Shown piece by piece: positions 58,847-64,000 of a stretch of 64,000 bases of DNA (position 1 is its first letter; every line of letters begins with the position of its first letter). The translations under genes were made by a program, and so were the position numbers. Source of the stretch: JABDOU01 sp041609995 (GTDB lineage Bacteria > Actinomycetota > Acidimicrobiia > Spongiisociales > SHLN01); assembly GCA_041609995.1 (NCBI GenBank), contig JBFIPU010000005.1, positions 1 to 64,000 on the forward strand. The letters run 5' to 3'. The notes below the pieces were generated by a model, which saw only the letters and a program-made list of their open reading frames with translations, made no database searches and was not told the DNA's origin.

Positions 58847-60216
58847 GCAGGTCGGGTCGGTGGGTGTTGATCGCCGCCGGTGTCCTGCTGGCGGCGTGCA
58901 GTGCCGATGAACCGGTCGATCCCGTGGTGGATCCGATCGCCTCTCCGACTTCCACCGCTGTTCCCGACTCGTCCAGCACGTCCCAGCCGCCGATCACCAG
59001 CTCGACGACCCTGCCCCCGCTCACGCTCGGCAAGGGCTTCTCGCTCGATCCGTGCATCAACGGTCTCCCAACGCTCGGCTGCATCTCACTTGGCACGATC
59101 ACCGATGAGACCGGCCCCGCCCAGTTCGACGCCCCTGGTTATTTCGCCGGCGCCCAGGCATTTTGGGCCAACCGCAATCGACTCGGCGGTGTGGCAGAGT
59201 CGTTCAGCGTCGAGGTACTGCGGGCCCACAAACGTGACGCCGCCGACCAGGCCGAACAGTTCGCCTCGGCATTGGAGTCGATCGAGCCCGAGGTCGCAGC
59301 GCTTTCGCACGTCATCGGAGCCCGGGCGGTCACCGCCAATATGGCGTCGCTGGTGAATTCGGCTCTGGTGGCCGCTCCCGTGGATCAGTGGTCCGGCTGG
59401 GCGTTTCTCACGACTGATGTGGGGGCGATGCTCGAGAGCGGGGCGAGTTGGTGCGTGCACGGGTTCAATGCTGTCGATCGGGAGCGGCCGGTCGGTCTCA
59501 TATCCGACCTGTCGCCGGCCGGGCGCGACTTCGCAGCGGGAGCGCGGGCAGCGGCCGCCGCCGGCTCGGGGCTTCGATTCGACATCGAGGTGACACCCAT
59601 CGCGGAGGGGGGAGACCCGTCTCAGCAGGCGGTGGTAGCCGAGATCTTGTCGTCCGATCCTGACGCGATCGTCATGGCAACCGGTCCGAGCGAGGCCGGT
59701 GCCATCATCGGTGGTGCCGTGCTGGCGGGGTATCGCGGCTCCTTCACGATCCTCGAGGACACATTCACTCCGGCCTTGATCGACGCCTCGAGCGGGGTCA
59801 GGTCGGTATTCATGTCGGATCAGGTGCGGGTGATTTCCGGCTATCTGCCATGGCAGGACGATTCGACCGGGCACATGGCCATGCGGGAGGCTGCCGGCTC
59901 GATCGGAATTCCCGATTCGGCGCGACGTGCGTTCCAGGTGGGGTGGGTGTCTCAATACCCACTGCTGGCGGCGATCGAGGGAGCGATCGAGGCCCAGGAT
60001 CTCGATCGCCGCGGGATCGTGTCGGCGGCCGCCAGGGTCACGGAGGTCGATTACGAAGGCATGCTTCCCCCGTGGGCAACGGGGGTGCCGCATCTTGCGA
60101 GTGTCCTGCTGCAGGTCGACCCTGACGCCCCGGATCTCTTCGCTGCTGTGTCCGATTTCCTCACCGCCGACGCGTTCGCCGAGGGGTACACCGAGCCGTG
60201 CTCGACGGTTGGCTGA
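58828..60216 (+). CDS. Type I periplasmic-binding-fold lipoprotein
   Basis: A 462-aa secreted lipoprotein. The signal peptide has the lipobox LLAAC about 24 residues from the start, then a Ser/Thr/Pro linker, and two Rossmann-like lobes typical of branched-chain amino-acid-type (Peripla_BP_6) receptors: GTITDETGPAQFDAPGYFAG at the N-terminus, and SDPDAIVMATGPSEAGAIIGG and a long hinge later. No ABC permease or ATPase is nearby, so its partner is elsewhere, or it acts as a receptor. GTG 58828 overlaps moaE; a TTG at 58810 is an alternative. Ligand unknown. Confidence 0.75.
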   Translation: MDRGLLSRSGRWVLIAAGVLLAACSADEPVDPVVDPIASPTSTAVPDSSSTSQPPITSSTTLPPLTLGKGFSLDPCINGLPTLGCISLGTITDETGPAQFDAPGYFAGAQAFWANRNRLGGVAESFSVEVLRAHKRDAADQAEQFASALESIEPEVAALSHVIGARAVTANMASLVNSALVAAPVDQWSGWAFLTTDVGAMLESGASWCVHGFNAVDRERPVGLISDLSPAGRDFAAGARAAAAAGSGLRFDIEVTPIAEGGDPSQQAVVAEILSSDPDAIVMATGPSEAGAIIGGAVLAGYRGSFTILEDTFTPALIDASSGVRSVFMSDQVRVISGYLPWQDDSTGHMAMREAAGSIGIPDSARRAFQVGWVSQYPLLAAIEGAIEAQDLDRRGIVSAAARVTEVDYEGMLPPWATGVPHLASVLLQVDPDAPDLFAAVSDFLTADAFAEGYTEPCSTVG

Positions 60217-60266
60217 ATCCTGTAGATCGGGCGGTCTATCCGCCCGGCGCCCCTAACGTAAGAACG

Positions 60267-61370
60267 ATGACCGCCACCGACGTCACCGACGCCCCACCGG
60301 CCGGCCCCGAACCGCGTCCGGAGCCTTCCAGCGCGTGGTGGATTTTTAGCGGAATCATCATGTTCGTCGGCACCGTGGTGTTGCTGGTGTCCTTCTTCGT
60401 CGAGGTTCCTTTCTTCGCCAACCTTCCCGGCCCGGCTCTCCGCACCGACGAGTTCGTGACGATCCCGGACGTCGCCGCCGAAGAGGCGTCCGGCGACTTC
60501 TACCTGTTGACAGTGCTGCGCGAGCCGGTGACGCTCGCCGGCTATGTCCAGGCAACCTTGGACGATCGGGTCGACCTGATTCCCCGGGAGGCCATCATCC
60601 CGCCCGGCTCCACCTCGGAGGACAAAAAGCGGGCTGACCAGCAGATGATGGAAGATTCTCAACAGGTGGCGATCGCAGTGGCACTCGAACGAGCCGGCTA
60701 CGACGTGTCCTTCGCGTCTGACGGCGTCGAAGTGGGCGAGGTCGCGGAAGGAAGCGCCGCCGACGGTGTGTTCGAGGAAGGCGACGTCATCATCGCATTC
60801 GAGGGCGAACCGGTGTTCTTCTCCGGCGATCTCGTCAGCCGGATCCAGGAGCGATCCGTCGGTGAGGTGGTCGGTTTCACCGTGGTACGCAACGAAGCAG
60901 AGATGGATTTGAAGGTGACCCTGGGCGAGCGGGGGGCTGACGACCCGACCCCGATCGTGGGCATCACCATTTTCACCATCGGCGCGCGCTTCGATTTTCC
61001 CATCGAGGTGGAGATCGAGTCACAGAACGTCGGTGGTCCCTCGGCCGGGATGATGTTCGCGATCACCATCATCGACGAGCTCAGCGACGTCGACCTCACC
61101 GGCGGACACCGGATTGCCGGAACCGGCACGATCGAATCCGATGGCACAGTCGGTCCTGTCGGTGGTATCAAACAGAAGGTGTTCGGTGCCATGAATGTCG
61201 GGGCAGAATTGATGCTGGTCCCGGATGCCAATTACGAGACCGCAGCGGCCGCCGCCGGCGATAATCCGAACATCGAGCTCGTTGCGGTCAGCGACATCGA
61301 CGAAGCGCTGGAGGCGATCTCCGTCTTTGCCGGTTGGTCGGTAGATTCGTTGGGGAATGGGAGTCGCTGA
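60267..61370 (+). CDS. YlbL-family PDZ-Lon protease
   Basis: A 367-aa membrane-anchored Ser-Lys protease. One N-terminal helix (about 23-45) is followed by a PDZ domain (about 150-215, EGDVIIAFEGEPV) and a Lon-type peptidase domain with Ser259 (GGPSAGMM) and Lys302 (GGIKQK). The spacing of 43 residues equals that of Lon. The ATPase domain of Lon is absent. ATG 60267 follows TAACGT (60254-60259) by 7 nt and has no ribosome site. The active domain should face outside the cytoplasm. Substrates unknown. Confidence 0.9.
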   Translation: MTATDVTDAPPAGPEPRPEPSSAWWIFSGIIMFVGTVVLLVSFFVEVPFFANLPGPALRTDEFVTIPDVAAEEASGDFYLLTVLREPVTLAGYVQATLDDRVDLIPREAIIPPGSTSEDKKRADQQMMEDSQQVAIAVALERAGYDVSFASDGVEVGEVAEGSAADGVFEEGDVIIAFEGEPVFFSGDLVSRIQERSVGEVVGFTVVRNEAEMDLKVTLGERGADDPTPIVGITIFTIGARFDFPIEVEIESQNVGGPSAGMMFAITIIDELSDVDLTGGHRIAGTGTIESDGTVGPVGGIKQKVFGAMNVGAELMLVPDANYETAAAAAGDNPNIELVAVSDIDEALEAISVFAGWSVDSLGNGSR

Positions 61371-62610
61371 CAACACTGCCAAGGTTCAGATCATCGGCCA
61401 CCAGTGGGCCCGGGACGTGCACCTGCTGAAGGACTTCCTCGGCCGCAATCGAGTGCCGTTTGCCTGGCTCGACCTCGACCGGGGTCGCAAGGGGCAAGCC
61501 ATCCTCGTCCAGCGGAACCTCGAGTCCGCTCGCCTTCCGGTTGTGCTGCTCTCCGGGGGCGTCGTGCTGGAGGACCCGTCTGTGCCGGACCTCGCCGAGG
61601 CGATGGGCATGCACCGCCACGCCGACAATCGGTACTACGACGTCGCCATCATCGGTGCCGGTCCCGCCGGACTCGCAGCCGCCGTCTACGCGGCGTCCGA
61701 AGGTCTGTCGACGCTCGTGGTCGAACGCGAGGCGCCCGGCGGCCAGGCCGGTACCAGCAGCAGAATCGAGAACTACCTCGGATTCCCGGACGGGATCAGC
61801 GGAGGAGAACTGGCGGCGGCCGCGTTACAGCAAGCCAAGAAGTTTGGTGCTGAGGTGCTCTTTCCCGTCGAGGCCACTGCCGGCGTGCTCGGCCCTCACT
61901 TCAAAGAATTGTCGTTGAGCGATGGCAGCGAGATCACTACGCGAGCCATGGTCATCGCCACCGGGGTCTCCTACCGGACCCTCCATGGCCCCGGGATGTC
62001 GCAGCTCAACGGCGCAGGCGTGTATTACGGGGCGGCTACGACCGAAGCGGCGTCGGCCCAGAATCGGCACGTGTTCCTGGTCGGGGCCGGAAACTCGGCC
62101 GGGCAGGGCGCGCTGTACTTCTCGCGTTTCGCGTCCGGTGTCACCATGTTCATCCGGGGACCGTCACTGGCTGCGACGATGAGCCAGTACCTCATCGACC
62201 AACTCGATGCCGAGCCCAAGATCGAGATCATTCCGCATCGTCGGGTGGTGGCGGCCCTCGGGGACGACCACCTCGAAGCCATCCGGGTTGAGAACGTCGA
62301 AAGCGGCGTCACCGAGGACCTTCCCGCCGACTTCCTATTCGTGTTCATCGGTGCGGAGCCGGACGTCGCCTGGCTCGGCGATCAGGTCATGGTCGACGAG
62401 CGAGGCTTCGTCTTGACCGGCAGCGACATTCCGCTCGACGATGCCGGTTGGCCGCTCGACCGTTCTCCGCACTATTTGGAGGCCAGCATCCCAGGGGTGT
62501 TCGCAGCCGGCGACATCCGCCATGGCGCAATCCGGCGGGTGGCCGGCGGGGTGGGCGAGGGTTCGACCACGATCCAGCTGGTGCACCGGTACCTGGCAGA
62601 AACCGAATAG
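61357..62610 (+). CDS. Thioredoxin-reductase-like flavoprotein lacking cysteines
   Basis: A 417-aa protein with an N-terminal thioredoxin-like segment of about 85 residues (VQIIGHQWARDVHLLKDFL, then ARLPVVLLSGG) and a TrxR-type flavoprotein. The FAD motif VAIIGAGPAGLAAA is near residue 93, GGQAGTSSRIENYLGFP near 127, and NADPH motif VFLVGAGNSAGQ near 242. C-terminal GVFAAGD is present. Where thioredoxin reductase has its CxxC, this protein has YYGAATTEAA. No cysteine occurs in the whole sequence, so it cannot reduce disulphides in the usual way. ATG 61357 overlaps the YlbL gene by 14 nt. Natural acceptor unknown; an NAD(P)H-dependent ferredoxin or quinone role is possible. Confidence 0.82.
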   Translation: MGVADNTAKVQIIGHQWARDVHLLKDFLGRNRVPFAWLDLDRGRKGQAILVQRNLESARLPVVLLSGGVVLEDPSVPDLAEAMGMHRHADNRYYDVAIIGAGPAGLAAAVYAASEGLSTLVVEREAPGGQAGTSSRIENYLGFPDGISGGELAAAALQQAKKFGAEVLFPVEATAGVLGPHFKELSLSDGSEITTRAMVIATGVSYRTLHGPGMSQLNGAGVYYGAATTEAASAQNRHVFLVGAGNSAGQGALYFSRFASGVTMFIRGPSLAATMSQYLIDQLDAEPKIEIIPHRRVVAALGDDHLEAIRVENVESGVTEDLPADFLFVFIGAEPDVAWLGDQVMVDERGFVLTGSDIPLDDAGWPLDRSPHYLEASIPGVFAAGDIRHGAIRRVAGGVGEGSTTIQLVHRYLAETE

Positions 62611-62661
62611 CAGGGTCCATCTGGGTCGGCCACTCGACCACAATCTGCAGGCTGTGGTCAC

Positions 62662-62688
62662 AGCGAGAAAGGTCGCGAATTTCTCGCT
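62662..62688. promoter_or_regulatory. 9-9-9 inverted repeat upstream of the DivIVA-like gene
   Basis: AGCGAGAAA (62662-62670), a 9-nt spacer and TTTCTCGCT (62680-62688) form a perfect inverted repeat 31 nt before the start codon. No T-run follows, so it looks more like an operator than a terminator. A TATGTT box (62707-62712) lies 6 nt before ATG 62719. Confidence 0.5.
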
Positions 62689-62718
62689 TATCGGGAACCG
62701 TCTGGGTATGTTGATTGC

Positions 62719-64000
62719 ATGCTTGAGGACCTAACGCCCGAGGAGGTGGCGTCTCGCTCGTTCGAGATTGCCAAGCGCGGTTACGACCGTGAGTCGGTAG
62801 ACGCTTTCCTGTCCGATGTAGCCCGCGAGCTCGACCGCCTCCGATCAGAGCAACGACCCGGCCCCGGCGACGGCACCTACGCCGACGACATCCGGCGCGA
62901 GCTGGATACTGTGTCGTCCGATATCGAGTCGATCGTCGCGGCTGCCCGTCAAGCGGCCGAAGGGCTTCGTACCCGCGCGGCCGCCGAAGCCGCCAGGTGG
63001 CGCGACGACGCCGATGCCGATGCCCGCAAATGGCGGCGCGAGGCAGAGGAAGAGGCGCGGGCGACGCGCGACGCCGCTGACACCTACAGCGAACGTACCC
63101 GCGAAGCCGCCGACGAGCACGCTCGCCGCTTGAAGGAGGACGCGGAAGCGCAGGCGAACCGGACCCGGGCGGAAGCCGACACTTACTCGAAGCAGACCCG
63201 GGATGCCGCCGACCTCGCCGCCGCCCAGACCCGGGAAGCGGCAGAAACCGACGCCACCGAGTGGCGCACGGCTGCCCAGCTCGATGCCGGCCGGATTCGG
63301 GAGGAGGCCGACACCTATCTCTCGGAGACGCGGATCGATGCCGACACCTTCGCAGAGCATGTGCGCTCTCAAGCAGACGAGTACAGCTCCCGCGTCCGGG
63401 TCGAGGCCGACACCTATGCCGCCGAAGTGGGTTCCGAGGCCGATGCATACGACCGCCAGACCCGCTATGAAGCCGACAACTACGACGACGAGACCCGGGC
63501 GGCCGCCAACCTCTATGCACAGCAAACGCGTGCCGAGGCCGTTCGGTACGGCAGCGAGACACGGACCGGCGCAGACGCTTACTCCGAACAGACCCGGGCA
63601 GAGGCCGACGCATATGGCCAGGAGGTGCAGGCCGGCGCAGACGCTTACTCCGAAAAGACCCGGGGAGAGGCCGACGCATATGGCCAGGAGGTGCGGGCCG
63701 GCGCAGACGCTTACTCCGAAAAGACCCGGGGAGAGGCCGACGCATATGGCCAGGAGGTGCGGGCCGACGCAGACTCAGATGCCGTCGAGACGCGAAACGA
63801 GGCCGACGAATATGGGTTACGAGTGCGGGCTGAGGCCGGGGCAGCAGCGGCCAAGTCCCGTACCGAGGCGGATGAGTATGCCCTCGCGACCCGGGCCGAG
63901 GCCGACGAGGCGGCTGCGGCCACCCGATCGGAGGCTGACGCATATGGAGCGGCGGTGCACCGCGAGGCCGACAAGGCTGCCGAGGACATCCGCCTCCGGG
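62719..64000 (+). CDS. DivIVA-family coiled-coil protein with 11-residue repeats, cut at the window edge
   Basis: The frame runs open to the right edge (427 codons seen). Residues about 5-40 match the DivIVA/Wag31 lipid-binding head: LTPEEVASRSFEIAKRGYDR and VDAFLSDVARELDRL. From about residue 95 to the edge the sequence is an unbroken array of about 30 eleven-residue units with consensus (E/G)ADxYxxxTRA (for example EADTYSKQTRD, EADAYGQEVRA). Such hendecads favour a straight or right-handed coiled coil. DivIVA proteins mark curved membranes at poles and septa and recruit wall-synthesis factors. There is no ribosome site; TATGTT ends 6 nt before the ATG. An orthologue of Wag31 would normally lie by ftsZ, so this is probably a paralogue. 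Confidence 0.85.
   Translation, partial: MLEDLTPEEVASRSFEIAKRGYDRESVDAFLSDVARELDRLRSEQRPGPGDGTYADDIRRELDTVSSDIESIVAAARQAAEGLRTRAAAEAARWRDDADADARKWRREAEEEARATRDAADTYSERTREAADEHARRLKEDAEAQANRTRAEADTYSKQTRDAADLAAAQTREAAETDATEWRTAAQLDAGRIREEADTYLSETRIDADTFAEHVRSQADEYSSRVRVEADTYAAEVGSEADAYDRQTRYEADNYDDETRAAANLYAQQTRAEAVRYGSETRTGADAYSEQTRAEADAYGQEVQAGADAYSEKTRGEADAYGQEVRAGADAYSEKTRGEADAYGQEVRADADSDAVETRNEADEYGLRVRAEAGAAAAKSRTEADEYALATRAEADEAAAATRSEADAYGAAVHREADKAAEDIRLR
63568..63765 (+). repeat. Three tandem 66-bp units in the DivIVA-like gene
   Basis: Units at 63568-63633, 63634-63699 and 63700-63765. Each encodes two hendecads, GADAYSE(Q/K)TR(A/G) and EADAYGQEV(Q/R)A. Copies 2 and 3 are identical at the base level as read; copy 1 differs at a few positions. 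The near identity shows recent expansion within a much older degenerate 33-bp repeat. Confidence 0.92.

Noticed and set aside
63568..63765. CRISPR-like repeat array
   Set aside because: The 66-bp units are contiguous, in frame and encode coiled-coil hendecads; there are no spacers.
1..64000. tRNA or rRNA genes, insertion sequences, phage or integrase genes
   Set aside because: I looked in every gap of some length and saw no cloverleaf, ribosomal segment, transposase or terminal repeat that supports such a call.

Overview
The window is GC-rich DNA from an actinobacterium. The evidence is a WhiB regulator, a CimA-type citramalate synthase, a WS/DGAT-like acyltransferase, a GuaB3-guaA pair, a YlbL-type Lon-like protease, a DUF2342 protein and a DivIVA-family coiled coil, with frequent GTG/TTG starts. 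Several genes seem to lack a 5' UTR: a TAnnnT box ends 6-7 nt before the start codon. A deep lineage such as Acidimicrobiia fits, but this is an inference from gene content.

Layout. 1-2473: dyad-rich repeats, a CIRCE element, groES-groEL and a terminator. 2526-6937: a minus-strand hydrolase and WS/DGAT pair, a second hydrolase, then a divergent GNAT/CoA-pyrophosphatase pair. 7022-11034: a Ca2+/cation exchanger, then a cobalamin riboswitch driving a btuF-btuC-btuD uptake operon. 11079-13814: a leaderless leader peptide with attenuator before cimA-trpS. 14367-17089: guaB3-guaA. 17114-20441: a hybrid CheA kinase and a REC-GAF protein behind a sigma28-like promoter. 20481-22664: pcrA. 22805-30582: a B12-binding subunit, then sucC-sucD-purN-purH-folD-icd-mdh, many with 4-nt overlaps. 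30661-34507: an SCP2 protein and sdhCAB. 34872-36129: whiB, a membrane-anchored protein of unknown function, and tatA. 36196-38200: an ECF sigma factor, its zinc anti-sigma factor and a downstream secreted protein, with a candidate autoregulated promoter.

38197-55675 is the accessory part: an exopolysaccharide locus bounded by two Wzc-like chain-length/ATPase proteins. Between them lie a priming sugar transferase, an arsenate-reductase-like phosphatase behind a coupled 22-codon ORF, a flippase-glycosyltransferase fusion, two tandem O-antigen-ligase paralogues, a WecG/TagA transferase, a GDP-mannose 3,5-epimerase-like enzyme and two parallel beta-helix proteins. These would prime, build, flip, polymerise or ligate, and perhaps trim a surface glycan.

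55820-64000 holds envelope and housekeeping genes: a DUF2342 protein without a visible zinc motif, an HtrA protease, moaE, a substrate-binding lipoprotein, a PDZ-Lon protease, a cysteine-free thioredoxin-reductase-like protein, and the start of a DivIVA-family protein made of at least 30 eleven-residue repeats that runs off the right edge.

The observations most worth checking are the cimA attenuator, the sigma28-type promoter before the orphan CheA hybrid, the flippase-GT fusion, the hendecad DivIVA protein, the cysteine-free reductase and the 14-bp tandem repeat that makes M-A-Q-stop mini-ORFs between btuF and btuC.
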